The notes beneath the pieces are model-generated. The model saw only the letters and a program-made list of their open reading frames with translations. It was not told the DNA's origin and made no database searches. A stretch of 64,000 nt of DNA, from contig NW_019029014.1 of NCBI RefSeq assembly GCF_002105155.1, forward strand, positions 186,001 to 250,000, given 5' to 3'. How positions within the stretch are numbered: the stretch's first letter is position 1; every line of letters begins with the position of its first letter. The DNA comes from Lobosporangium transversale. Its lineage: Eukaryota; Mortierellomycota; Mortierellomycetes; Mortierellales; Mortierellaceae. The translations under genes and the position numbers were made by a program. This document shows positions 23,531-35,758 of the stretch, in pieces.

Positions 23531-24113
23531 TGAACAAGTTAATAGTGGGGGAAGCAAAGTGATAGGACAGGGAGATGAAAGAGAAGAAGAAAAAGAACAA
23601 AAAGAGAAGGGAAGGTATGAGGTAGTAGAAAAAAGTAGAGGGCAGGCGGAGTACAAGTAGGAGTAAGGATGAAAGACGGAGCAAAGAAAGACAGGAAAAA
23701 AAGAAGAGGTTTTGGAGTTGTTCTTTTAAAACTTGTCAAATAGAGAAATATCAAACGTTGTCAATTAAAAAGACAGTCCCGTCCACTCACTTTCCCCTTT
23801 TTTTGGAGAGACAGAGTGCCGATGTCTTCAATCTGAGTAACTTAAGAGGTGGTTCCCATGAAACCTTATTTTTTCGACTGATGTGTTATACTTTCCCACA
23901 CTCAATCAATTAGACTATCATTCTTTTTTTTCTTTTTATATCCATTTAACCTACTACCTCTCTTTTTCTTTCTTTTTTCTTTTTCATTCGATTCATTCCT
24001 GGATTCATCTTTAAAGTCTCTTCCTCTCATTCTCATTCTCTTCATTCTTTCCTCCAGCACTTCTATTTTTTTTATTTTTTTTTTATTACCTTTAATACTG
24101 TTTGTACAACATA
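23531..24113. promoter_or_regulatory. shared divergent promoter region
   Basis: 583 bp between the divergent adenylate kinase and kynureninase starts. It is strongly pyrimidine-rich toward the kynureninase side and purine-rich toward the kinase side, typical of leaders in this window. Open frames on either strand here look like translated low-complexity leader. Confidence 0.4.
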
Positions 24114-25826
24114 ATGACTTCACACACAATGGCTATCAAAAATGACCCAAAGCAAGATCTGGACTTGTCCTTGACTCAGTCTAAAGCAAAATCATTTCTC
24201 AGCCCATCCTTTGCTGCCTACATGGACAATCAAGATCCTCTAAAGGAACTTCGCAATGAATTTGTCATCCCTACCCGAGGTGAAATCGCACCAGGTTTGT
24301 AATACGCATTGAGACAGTATTTTGAATCAACTGTCAAGTTTATTTTTATTTTTACATCATAGTCACCCATTCCTAATTTTCTTTATCCGTATTTACCTTT
24401 TTGTAGGTGCTGATCGCTCGAATGAGAGCTGCATCTATTTATGTGGCAATTCACTGGGTCTTCTGCCCAAGGCCGTCTCACGCTATGTAAACGAAGAACT
24501 TCAAGTATGGGGTGAAGGAGCTGTCAACTCTCATTTCAAGCACCGTTTCGGCCGTCCTTGGGTCCGAATTGAGGAAACTGTCCAGGAGCAATCCGCCAAA
24601 ATCGTTGGTGCCAAGAAAGATGAAGTTGCAGTCATGAATACACTCACGTCTAACCTTCATACACTTCTTGCAGCTTTTTATACTCCCACGCCTGAAAGGC
24701 ATAAAGTCTTGATTGAATCCAAGGCATTCCCCTCAGATCACTATGCGATCGAATCTCAGATTCGGTGGCATAAGCTCGATCCTGCCACATCTTTGCTTTG
24801 TCAGGAGCCTCGTCAGGGAGAATATTTGTTAAGGACAGAAGACATCTTGGAGACTATCGAGAAGCATGGCCACGAGATTGCTGTTGTTGCCTTCTCGGGT
24901 GTTCAATATTATACGGGACAATACTTTGATATAGAGGCTATCACTAAAGCTGCTCATGCAAAGGTAAAATGGCTATTTCATGAAAAAAAAAGGTAATATC
25001 CATGTCTCCTCTTCCATATAAACTAATGCATCTGTATCCTACATGCCATGCCCTTTGCTTTTATTTTCTAGGGGTGTATTGTTGGTTGGGACTTGGCCCA
25101 TGCTGTAGGCAATGTACCTTTGCAACTGCATGACTGGAATGTTGACTTTGCATGCTGGTGCTCTTACAAGTACCTTAATTCGGGCCCTGGAGGCATCGCC
25201 GGTATCTTTGTGCATGAGCGTCATGCTATGGGCTTTGAACGCAACCGTTTGGCTGGTTGGTGGGGACATGACAAGAGCACGCGCTTTGAAATGATCAATG
25301 GTAATATTTTACTTGTTTGAGTTTTTTTTTCTCTATCTTTTTTCTTAATATTTATATTTATCCGTTTCTTTAAACACCTTATGTATAACTAGTATTCAAG
25401 CCGATCCCTGGTGCTGCCGGTTTTCAGCATTCAAATCCATCGGTCTTGACCACTAGCGCGTTATTGGGCTCCCTCTCTGTCTTTGAAAAGACAACTATGC
25501 AAGAGATGCGTAAGAAGTCATATTTGTTGACAGGATACCTTTACCACCTCTTGACCACAGAGTTCTCAACAGATGTGCTAGAGATCATCACGCCCAGTGA
25601 CCCGGAGCAGCGTGGCTGTCAATTGAGCTTGGTCTTTAAGCATGGTAAGATGATGGAGATCTTTGACGGTTTGGCCGCGAGAGCTATCATTGGTGATGAG
25701 CGTAAACCCGATGTCATTCGTGTTGCGCCCACACCATTGTACACTCGCTTTGAAGACGTGCGTCAATTTGTTGTTGAGCTCAAGGATCTGGTTGCACAGG
25801 TCTACTACCTCGAAAAAGAGAAGTAG
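24114..25826 (+). CDS. BNA5: kynureninase
   Basis: Four exons: 24114-24294, 24407-24963, 25072-25300, 25393-25826; 466 aa, near the usual 450-460. This PLP enzyme cleaves 3-hydroxykynurenine (and kynurenine) to 3-hydroxyanthranilate and alanine in de novo NAD synthesis from tryptophan. Motifs: [13 protein letters not shown] near the N-terminus (substrate and PLP phosphate area), [32 protein letters not shown] (the Asp that pairs with the pyridine nitrogen), and [24 protein letters not shown] with the PLP-binding Lys in SYKYLN. The C-terminal [16 protein letters not shown] is also characteristic. A second in-frame ATG (MAIKND) lies five codons on and could be the true start. Confidence 0.95.
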
Positions 25827-26157
25827 AAGTCATCTTCATCTTTGGTTCTAATATAAAGCGAGCAATATTAATAAAATCAAACTAATTGGCGATAGATATA
25901 GCAGAGATATTTTTAATATAGCTAAATATCCTATATACATATGTTGGTAAAGAAGTATGATGTGCGAGCCATGAATGTCGTCTTTAGTGCTTGCGTCTGC
26001 ACCTGCAACAAGCTCATGATCACAGCTCGTCTTCCCTAGCGGATCGTTCAGCAGATTCCATCCCAGATTCTAGAGAAGGTGGTAATGGCAAAGATGGTAT
26101 CGAGGACAAGAAAGTAGTGAATGTAGTGAAGAGAGAAGGAGGATTTTCCCCATTATC
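25827..26157. other. intergenic between convergent genes
   Basis: About 330 bases holding two 3' ends. No gene seen; the part near 26040-26150 is a reasonable 3'-UTR for the arrestin-like gene. Confidence 0.4.
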
Positions 26158-26558
26158 TCATTCTAGATAGTCTAGTGGCTCTTCTCGGATTTCATAAGGC
26201 GGAGTCAAAAGTCCTGAGAATGATGAGCTGGCTCCATAAGCTGTTCTGGAGTATGATGATGACGATAATGATGATGAAGATGGTGAAGAAGAACAAGTGA
26301 TTGAAGACGTATCAAAAGGGCTGGTAGGGACTTCGATATGTTTATCTTTCCCTTTGCCTTGGTAATTTTTGACTTGGGTCCCAACGCTTTCTTCAAGTTC
26401 ATCTTCGTCAACACTGCTTCTTTCAAAAGAATTTGATCTAGAGATTTCATACTCCAAAGGTAAAGGTGGAGTCACTGATGAGATCTCTTGCCTTGGTATT
26501 TCCTCGAAGTAATATATTTGATGATGTGACCCATCTTCCTGGACTTGTTCCAGCATCT

Positions 26559-26591
<33 letters not shown>

Positions 26592-28896
26592 TTTGTACTA
26601 ATTCCAAATCTTGAGAGTCTTGCTCTGTTAGACTTTGTGTGCCCTGCAATCCACCTGAAGAGTTTTGTTCATAGTCGAGATTTTCTGCTGTTATTGAAGT
26701 CGCCGTCATTGTGGATGGCTCTTCACTCAGGGACGGTAATACATAAGGAGGGGGCAGGAATGTCTCAAGGCTCCTGCCATAGAACCCGTTGTTGACATTG
26801 TTATTATACTCAGAGATGTAATCAAAGGAGGAATGTCTCCTGGATGCAGCAGACACAGATGCAAAATCGACGAGTTGAGCAGACGCGGCTGGCGTCAAGC
26901 TCACAGACCGATTAAGGGTTGCCCATGCATGTTGCTCACCCTGGAGGATAGGCGCCGAGCCTGCCAACGAGAACCTGCGAGAGTCATAGCTGCCTGTTGC
27001 ATTAATAGGTGAATTAGGATTTGGAGATGTCATAAGTGGTGATGTCTCGGACGGCGAATACAAGGCAGTCTGATCTGGGTAACTCATTGCCATACCCAAT
27101 ACATCAACATGTAAGCCTGTTTCCTGTACCTCCTCACCCACCATTAGTAACAAGGTCTCTTCTCTATCTGCATACATGGGTAAAGGTAGGTCATCATCCT
27201 CGCTATCGCCATCTCCATCACCATGTCGAGATTCAATCCCATAAAGCGCGCCCCCAGCCCTCCTTCTTCCCCCACGAGGGCGGCGGTGTCGGTTAGTGAG
27301 ATGGTTATTCAGATAAAACTCAGGGTCTGGGTGAGCAGGAGATCCATCAAGGTTGAGTGTTGGATGGATAGTCATTGGGAAGGACAGCTGTAAGTCGCGT
27401 TCCTTCGCCAGTGTCTGATCAAATTTGATGAGGACGCGAAGTTTATGTGTGACACTCAAGCTGTGGGGTGCAGGTAGGAGAGTAGTTTCGAGGACAGTAT
27501 TAGGCTGCGGGATCTGTAGACGAGCAGGTGCGCGAAGTTGATTCCAGGCATGGGTGGACACGACATAATCAGAGCAATCATGAGTGACTGCGGTGCTGAT
27601 GATCGTCGTATTCACCACGGGACTCGTCCTGCCCACGAACCTAATTTTAAAATTTAATTTTTGATTAATGAGTAACAGTTACAGTTGTCAGTTGGGGTCT
27701 CGTTTTTTTGTGATGTATCATGGTCAAATGAGTGCTCTGTTTGGAATTGGAGGGTAGAGTTTAGGCGCACTAAGCGCACTAAAAAGAATTTGGGCTACGG
27801 GTTCATGCACTGCCAAAGCTTACCTTTGATGCTCTTCCTCTACAATGTAGTATTGAATCTCTTTAACCTTGAGATGATCTTGCAATGTCCTCCAGCTGCC
27901 CTGGAATCCTAGCTGTAGGTCCTGTAATCGTCGTAGATCCAGCTGTCGAGGGACCTCAAACTGGAACTCAATTTTGTTACGACGCTTACCATGATATGTA
28001 TGATCATCACTTTGGTGTCGTGATTCATTCATGTCCTGCCAACTTTGAACTCGGAAAGGAACTGACGTAGACATGTGATTGTTGACTAGTATGTCTTTTC
28101 GACTCATAATTAGTGTTACGCGGAGGGTGTAGATGATGGAAGCGTCCCCTCCAGCGGTTGTCTTCATGGGGCCAGAGGGAAGATGGCAGAGTTGACTAAT
28201 ATCAGTCGTTGTATTTGGCGGGGAAGAGTCATTTATGTTCATGTGAGATGGAAACTCTATTCGAAAATCGATATCGTTGACGCCTTGGTTTAGTTGATTT
28301 TGACCAAGACTTGTCTGGAAAGATGAGAGCGCATCAGATGGTACTGGAGATTGTCTCTGTTGTTGCTGCTCGGGTAATGACCCCACAGGAAAGGAGTCTG
28401 AGGATTGGAAGGTAACCGGGCTAGTGCTTTCGTTATTACTGTTGCTCCTGGTGATATCCCGTTGTGTTTGTGGAGGAACAGAGGGTGATAGGACTACGTT
28501 TGCAGAAACATGCTGGCTGGAGGAGGATGAGGTTGTAGCAGTAACGGCGGTAGGATTAGTCCAAGAAGGGAGCTCTTCCACAGGAGAAGCAAGTGAAGGG
28601 AGTGGTAATGAATTCGGGCGCTTGGTGAACATTGGATTATCGTAGGTGATCTCTTTAGAGACATCCAAAATGATTTGTTTGGCTTTGATGGTCCTGGACC
28701 CCTGACGATTCCAGACGCGCGAGATTCCGGTGGCGGTAACCACCAAGGATTTATAAGCGCATGGCCGCTTAGCGATGATGCGGACTTTGCCTGTCAAGGC
28801 GCAGGTAGAGGGATGGCCTACGCAAAGATCAATTGTAGACGAGTCAGGGATGATATCTAGGGCTGTAACCAGGTCATTAAATAGCTTTGCCACCAT
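26158..28896 (-). CDS. arrestin-related trafficking adaptor-like protein
   Basis: Two minus-strand exons, 28896-27824 and 27640-26158; 851 aa. The first exon begins MVAKLFNDLVTALDIIPDSS and has arrestin-N-like beta strands (STIDLCVGHPSTCALTGKVR; YKSLVVTATGISRVW). The second begins with an arrestin-C-like sandwich (LETTLLPAPHSLSVTHKLRVLIKF, then LQLSFPMTIHP). In yeast such proteins (ARTs) recruit the Rsp5 ubiquitin ligase to plasma-membrane transporters through PPxY motifs. A PPPY motif occurs at about 654-657. The remainder is disordered, Ser- and Gln-rich, with an (AQ)n run and a C-terminal serine tract. Which transporter it regulates is unknown; the amino-acid permease 20 kb away is only a neighbour, not evidence. 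Confidence 0.75.
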
Positions 28897-30665
28897 GGTA
28901 TTTGATTGATTGAGGTTGATTGAAGGACAATAAAAAAAAAAGGAAGTGGAAATGGTGCCGTTGAGAGAATGAAGAATGGAATTAAAGGAAAAATAAAGAG
29001 TTGTACTTCTTTGGTACTTGTCGTGCCAATATGGAGCAATCTTTTTAAATATCCAAGAAAAGGGTAGGGAAAGGTATAGCAAAAGGAAAGAAAAGAGGAG
29101 GTATTATCCTGTGCTTTGGTCCCTTTTGTTCAAGTAGAGATTGATAAACGGAAATCTTGCAGAACAAAGATGACCGAAGTGATGCCGCGTGGAGAGGAAG
29201 CAATCTGAGTGCGAAATATACTCGGCGGAGCACGTAATAAGCAAGGGCAGTCCAAATGTACAATTGACAGGATACTGCAGAACTAAGTAAAACTTATACA
29301 AAGCATAAATTCAAACGGACAATGGACAATGAAATGAAGTGTAATGAAATGACATGAAGTTAAATGAGAATGAAGAGAAAAAAAAGAATAAAAAAAAAGA
29401 ACGATGATGACCCAAGGGCAATAAAATATTAAAAAAGTGCTTTTTTGTTGTTGTTGCACACCAGGATTACAGCAGAGCACTGTCCCCATACACATGAGAC
29501 CGGACACACACACACTTGTCCAGGTCCAGAGAATTATTGCATTTATTTCTGTTTGACCCTTTTCTTTTTTCCTTTCTTTCTTCCACTCCAAGGACACCTC
29601 ACATAATAGAACGAATACTGTTTCGGTGCCACAAATGTTTATTTTGTTTTTGTTATTGAGCATGCTTTTTTTCGCTTTAAAAAACATCTTGTCTAGGCTA
29701 TCTTTGTTCGCTCTGTCCGCGTGATCCTTCGCGTGCGATTCGACACAGGTCCCTCCGTTGAATACATGTACGGTATATATACGTGTATTGTAAGTGCCTG
29801 GTTGTAAAATATTCATCATGTCATTGCGACAGCCCTCCTGTTCGAATGAGGAACAAGCTGCTTTTGCTCTCTGGCAAAATGTACTTCCACATGTACACTA
29901 ATCAAGATTTTAAAGAGGCTCACTTCTTTTTTTTTTTTGTGTTCACCAACAGGAAAAAAGCACAAGACAACTGTACGCTGACTGGCTGGAGAGAATCAAT
30001 TTTCCCATGAATTCTCAGGAAGAAACATGCTTTACTTTCTGGTGCAATCCGACCCTTTCCTTAGTGCTTTGTACTTAGTGCTTAGTGACACTAATTAATG
30101 ATGAATGCATTCATTCATATGTGTAACGCATCTCATCTCCAAAGAATGAGCGATCTACAAATCCCTTTGACTACGCCCAGCAGTGTAGCTCATGTGTTTT
30201 ATGTATCCAATGGGATTCAAGCGTGGACTAAATATTTGGTTCCTCTTACATCTCTCCACAGCTGAAGAAAAAACAATGCTGCATTGCATGTGCTCATTTC
30301 CCTCCTTGTGTTCTGCCCTGGAGACACGGGCCTTTGACAGCTGGTTCGTGTTCAGTTGTCCAAAAAAAAAAACACACACACACTATCGAGCATCAGGCTT
30401 ATTGAAAAATAAGATCGCCCACACGCTAAAGGACTGTCACATGTCGAAAGTTAAAAAAAAGGTGATGAAAGACAAGAGGTTGAAAAGAGGTAAATTAACT
30501 CCTCTTTTTCATTCTTTTTTATATTTATCCCAGTTAAGACCTCTTTCACCTATTGCTTAATCTAAAGCACCAAGGCATATCATTTTCATATCGCTTATCT
30601 TCATCGTTGCTAGTACTAATAGCGAGTAACATTAAACCAGCGAATAAAAGGGAAAAAAAGGGAAA
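28897..30665. other. intergenic
   Basis: 1.8 kb between divergent genes with no supported gene. It holds purine-rich leader sequence of the arrestin-like gene to about 29110, CA-repeat patches (about 29508 and 30372), and the leader of the phosphatase gene. A 178-codon minus-strand frame (29283-29819) has no family features and is probably chance. Confidence 0.4.
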
Positions 30666-31045
30666 ATGGCCAGAATTAATCTTTACTTTGTTCGACATGG
30701 TCAACGCTTGGATCAAGTGGATTCTACTTGGGCAGGAACTTCTCCTTGTCCCCAAGATCCTCCCCTCACAGCTCAAGGCAAGGCGCAGGCTCGTCAAACA
30801 GGCAAATTGATTCGTGATTTTGCATATGAGAGTAGTAGCGCCGGTAGCAACAATAGCAATAGGCGTGGTCGTGAAATCTCTTTTGCTACCACCTCCATTA
30901 CTAGACAAGGTGTATCCATACCCGCATTACCTTCACCGGCTAAAAATAGGAATGATCCGCAGCAGCAGCAGCAAAACTATCCACAAGTTTGGACACTACA
31001 ACGACTCAGTCCACCAGAATCATCCTCTTTCAACCGATACCAACC

Positions 31046-31106
<61 letters not shown>

Positions 31107-32048
31107 GACATCATTCCGGATTTGAGTCTGAATGGCAGCGAAAGCAACAATGGTCTCCCAAAATCGTCAAATGCCTCTGGGAGACAGCAGCATTTTGCGA
31201 TTGTCACCAGCCCATTCTTGCGTTGTTCTCAAACAGCTGTTGAAGTTGCAGTTGGTATTCGTCAAGCCAGTAAGAACAACAGTAATAATGGTATCACAAA
31301 GAGTCATGATCTGGTCACCATCTCAACTGAACCAGGGCTCGCAGGCAAGTGAGAAATCTTTTTTTGTTTGGTGTGGAGGCGTTTGTTTGCACTGGATATA
31401 CCTTGTATGCAGGGGGCTTTGCCTTTTTTTTTTTTTTTTAATATGATATCTTTTTTTTTTTTTTTTTTTTTTTTAGAATGGCTTTCGTTCGAGTACGTTT
31501 CTGAGCCAGTACCAAACTCGATCATTATCCAACGGATGCAAGAGTTTGCTGTCTCTAGGCGCGACCATGAGCAATACTATAACGTCGACTGGAAATACCA
31601 GGCCAAAGTCAGACAATTGCCATCTTGGCCAGAAACTCGAGAGGATATGCAGTCTAGGCTTGATCAGACACTAGACCATATCATTCAATTTTACACTACC
31701 GCAGCAGCTGGCGCGCATCGAGATCTATCTATTGTCATTATGACTCATGCATCCCCTGTCAATGCCTTGTTGGAGGCTTGTCTGCAGACGCCTATTCTAG
31801 TCCCTGTACCCAATTGCTCCATCTCCCGGTGCCGATGGACACCTTTATCTCTTACGGACGATGAAGCTTCTTCAAATGAAAGTGAGAGCGACGAAGCATT
31901 TATGTTCCCTGGCTCTACTCAGGGAGCCAACCTCCGTAATGGACTGATGCAGTCCAAACGCATAGAGGTCATTGCGGGGGAGGAGGGTCGGTGGCTGATA
32001 GATTATCAGACTTACACTGCACATCTGGATCGGGAGCACCGTCAATAA
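30666..32048 (+). CDS. histidine phosphatase (phosphoglycerate mutase-like superfamily) with poly-Gln insert
   Basis: Two exons, 30666-31344 and 31477-32048; 416 aa. The N-terminus INLYFVRHGQ holds the phospho-acceptor His11 of the RHG motif. TSPFLRCSQTA is the second conserved Arg motif. IVIMTHASPV contains the second catalytic His (about 317). This arrangement, with DPPLTAQGKAQARQTG, fits the UBASH3/fungal PGM-like phosphatases rather than glycolytic mutase. The substrate cannot be predicted. A low-complexity insert between the halves carries 20 Gln encoded by 19 uninterrupted CAG and one CAA. The only frame-preserving join uses a GC donor (AG|GCAAGT), so the intron is probably GC-AG. The intron holds two T runs. 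Confidence 0.85.
31047..31106 (+). repeat. pure (CAG)19 CAA trinucleotide repeat, poly-Gln
   Basis: Nineteen consecutive CAG codons and one CAA in frame within the histidine phosphatase gene, residues 128-147. Pure CAG runs of this length are prone to length change. A shorter CAG run precedes it at about 30961. Confidence 0.95.
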
Positions 32049-32249
32049 AATGTACATAATACCATCGCTGCTCGTAACATATAATGCTCGAACCCTTGAA
32101 GTTTAGCATTTGAACAAAAACAAAAGTATAAAAAAGACCTTAGTAGTTTTTTTTAAAAAAAAAAAAAAAGAAGTAGAACTAAAAAGTCCAATTTCTACAG
32201 CAAAACCTTTTCTTTTTATTTGTGTTCGCTCGTTTTGCTTGGACAATTG
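32049..32249. other. intergenic between convergent genes
   Basis: About 200 bases with T and A runs near 32148-32169; two 3' ends, no gene. Confidence 0.4.
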
Positions 32250-35200
32250 CTAAGTCAGCACATTTGCTTCCTTTCGTTCATTCAGCATCTGCAGGAACAA
32301 AACCATAATGTCATCAAACCGTGGGCATGTATTATGGTAAGGCCAAAACACTGACCTGGGTGCGGTTGCTGTTGCTGCTGCCGCTACTGTAGGTGATGAC
32401 ATTAATATATTGTCATAGTGCAACAAGGTTGGATCCATGTTTTCAATAATGAAGCTGGCATAGCACGGCACCAATGTCCAATACTGATACGCCCATTCAA
32501 ACAGCTCTTGCACCGCTTGATTCGTATCCAGGTTAGCGATGAGTGCCAGTTGGACGAGATGCATCATCCTCATGATCTGAAACTTGGATGCAGTCTCGTA
32601 GAGCTCCCTCCAAGAGAACTCGATAACTTGTGTTGGGGCATCTGCCACGGATTCTTGCAAAGGCTGAGACTGAGGTTGCGATGATTGCTGCAAAGCTTGC
32701 GCCCCTGTACCTTCGAATGCTGGTGTAGCTCCGTCGCCTGTATTGTCATTGTTGCTGCCACTTGTGTTGGTCTCTCCTCTTTCACTGCGTGCTGGGAGAT
32801 GGCTGTGAGAAGGGCCCTCACTGGGAGCAGATCCCGGCTGTCCATCGGAAGCATTGCCGCCTGTCCCAGCTCCTAGTCGGATAGGGGTAGCACCCGAATG
32901 TTGTTGTACCGCGCCTGGGGGCGATGAACCTGTCGTGACAGGAATATGCCCTACGTACATGAAGTGAAGTACTGCTCGGAATGCGTAAGGCTGGATATCA
33001 TGTATCTCAATCTTAATCTTTGGAGGACGACCAAAGCTGTCCTGATCCTGCCTACCTTGCGGCTGTTGATGCACCCGTCGATACTGTTGTTGACGTTGCT
33101 GTTGCTGCTGAGGCGTTGTTAGTGATGGTGATGGCAGCGTAGGGTGGAGTGGTTGTGCATAGCCTTCCTCATCGATGGCAGAATGTGTTGTATTCGATGA
33201 GCTGGTAGACTCTTCTTGTCGCTGCTGGCTAGAGTTCGCATTATATAGGCTTGCAGACCCCTGCCGGTTAATGTGCTGTTGCAATAATGTTCGAAAATAG
33301 TCATAGTTCTCAAGAACAACACTATGGGCATGGAAAACTTCATCCGAGGGTCGAAGTGTAATTGTCACATCTTTTGACAGTGTATCACAATACAGTTCCT
33401 TAAGATTGCGACGGCAGTAAGCAGAATTTTGCTGGCGGGAAAGCGGCAGCGGCTCATCAGGTTTACAAGCATTAGCACATGACAACAACTCAGCTTCAAA
33501 GCTGGAAAGAGATAGTGTAAAGCCATAACTGGCTTCATTGTAGGTTATCACAGATGGATCAAGATGTACTGAGTAGAGGTAGGGAGAGCAAAATTAAAAT
33601 AAGCTTGTCAAACGAGTGCCGTCTATTCAAGACTCTTCATGTAACTTTAGTAGTGCCCTTTTTCAAATACTTTACGTACTGTTGAGGCCGCCCTTCGCTA
33701 GTAGTTTCTCTCCACAAATCCGCTGTGTCATCTCTACCTGTCGACTAGTGTACCCGATCACTTGCACAGTCTTGAGGCTCAAAATCCTGGATCGGTGGTC
33801 TTTGAACGTTGGATTGATCGGACTCGGGCAGAATTGGATTCGGATTGAGGTTCGAATCCGCTGCTGGTGAACAATCTCCACAAAGACGCAATGCCATGAT
33901 GGATTTACGCTTAGAACCGTTGTTTTTGGTTCTCCTGGGACTGTAGGTGTGGATGACTTGGGAATATCGACGTTGAGTGTCACTTCAACAAATTTCTCTT
34001 CTTCCTCAAGATCAAGCATGCTGACATCATGATCACCAGTGTTCTCCGCCTGTGGATAGTATATTGAAATAGGCGCCTGGGGCGGTAGGTCTGCCCCTTG
34101 TGCTTGACCATGAGGCCCATTCGATGACGGTATAGCGGGGATCGATCTTTGTGATGATGCAGATGCCAGCACTGCTCGGCCCGGTGATGAAGAGGAGTGA
34201 GGCAATGAGACACATGATACCATTTTAGACTGATTCCTGGTTGAATCACGCCTTGATGTCAATGATGCAGTTCTTTGTGTATCATGTGTTCTAGTTTGAC
34301 TTGAGCTCGCGATAGTCCTAGGGAGTCCAGCAATATCTAAAGTGTTCCTCTGCATTCGCGTTGGGATCGGATAAGGATCACGACGGGTGTCGCGAATAGG
34401 TGCAGGCGTGATCGAGCGAAACCTTAACGGGGCATTGAGAGGCGCCAAGCTGGGACAGGCAGTTATCGATGGAGTTACTAGAGCCGGAATAGGTGGCATA
34501 AACGCATATGCAGCTGTGCATCTAGGCCCTTGTCGTGTTCCTGTTGCTTGTACACGGGACTGTAGGGAAGCAGCAATTGTGGACATTGGAGAGTGAGTTA
34601 CGAGGTTGGACTGACCAAGTGATTGTTGCCTCGAGACAACTATGTTTGACCCTTGGTATCCCATGCTCTGTGACACTGGGATGATGGTGCACTCAGGGAA
34701 ATCTTGTAATGAGGTATTGGATCCAATAGGTAACTGTCCGCCGAAGCGCGTAACCGCGGCATCATCGAAACGCGGAACAATAGTTACATGGGCGCCATTA
34801 CCATCACTTACAACCTTTCCCGGCAACGGGCCGAAAGACGTCCTCAAATCTGAATGTATCTGTTGACTGATTAACTGTTCTGGTTGTGCTTGCCGAGATA
34901 GAGCGGCAGTATTAGTGAAACAGGGTTGGAAAGCGTTGGTTGCAGGATTGCTTGCCGGAACAATGACAAATGTAGACTGGCTTCTGGTTGGACTGGAAGC
35001 CAAGCCTTGGTGAGCCTGCCACTGTATCTGGCTGGATGAGTCTGCTGGATTGGGGTAGAAAGGAGCCGTGAGCACTTGCGGCTGTTGCTGATATTGGTAG
35101 CTCTGCGACCTTGATGCTTCCTGCCTACCCTGATGGTATAGTTGTTGTTCAAGGATATCTTGTTGTAAAGCATGGGACGACTGAGATATAGGTGGAGTAA

Positions 35201-35396
35201 AGATGTTTGTGTTGCTTGGCAGCGACATACGGTGCTGTACCTGCTGCAGCTGTTGTATCTGTTGCATTTGCTGTGTCTGTTGCATTTGCTGTGTCTGCTG
35301 CATCCGCTGTTGTTGCTGCTGTTGTTGCTGCTGTTGTTGCTGCTGTTGTTGCTGTTGCTGCTGCCGAAAGGGCTGAATATTCTGCGGGTTACTCAT
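32250..35396 (-). CDS. BTB/POZ-domain protein with Gln-rich N-terminus
   Basis: Two minus-strand exons, 35396-33680 and 33568-32250, joined at a GTACGT donor; 1011 aa. Residues 1-100 are very Gln-rich (poly-Gln, then QQTQQMQQ repeats). Residues 100-480 are disordered. A beta-rich module of about 480-610 (VEVTLNVDIPKSS, WHCVFVEIVHQQ, SYGFTLSLSSFEAELLSC) resembles a MATH domain. The BTB fold starts near 632 (LYCDTLSKDVTITLRPSDEVFHAHSVVLENYDYFRTLL) and resumes after a Gln/Ser-rich insertion (AFRAVLHFMYVGHIPV, then ELYETASKFQIMRMMHLVQLALIANL). MATH-BTB proteins are substrate adaptors of Cullin-3 ubiquitin ligases; that role is inferred. An upstream in-frame ATG at 35492 lies before an acceptor-like TTCTTTAATAG, so 35396 is preferred. 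Confidence 0.7.
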
Positions 35397-35758
35397 GATG
35401 CCAGTGATAGGATAGCAAGCGTATCTATTAAAGAAGCAAAAGGAGAGTGGAGAGGAGCCAAGAGAGTGCAAATTAGAGAGAGGTAACATCAAGTTTTTGT
35501 CTAGGCTAGGTTAGATGACTAGGCAACCACAACTTTTGATGGACCAATCACTTTGCAGCTGATCCAATTGGATACTTTATTTGACAGTTGACTGTTCTGG
35601 TGTCAGTCTATCAAATCAATCAATGCTCAAGTCAAAGCTAATTACTATACTTTTTGCAACTGTTCAAGTTGGTATTCTATTAATTATTTGTACCATTCAG
35701 AAAAGCAAGTAATGAATATAACAGGTAAAGTAAGGAAGAGTAAAAGAAAGAAGAAAAA
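35397..35758. other. intergenic
   Basis: No gene seen; leader of the BTB gene and 3' end of the Josephin gene. Confidence 0.4.

Noticed and set aside
26158-28896. Functional pairing of the arrestin-like adaptor with the nearby amino-acid permease
   Set aside because: They are about 20 kb apart with unrelated genes between; adjacency gives no evidence of a regulatory pair.
29283-29819. 178-codon minus-strand open frame
   Set aside because: No domain, composition is odd, no splice or homology support; it lies in a low-complexity intergenic region.
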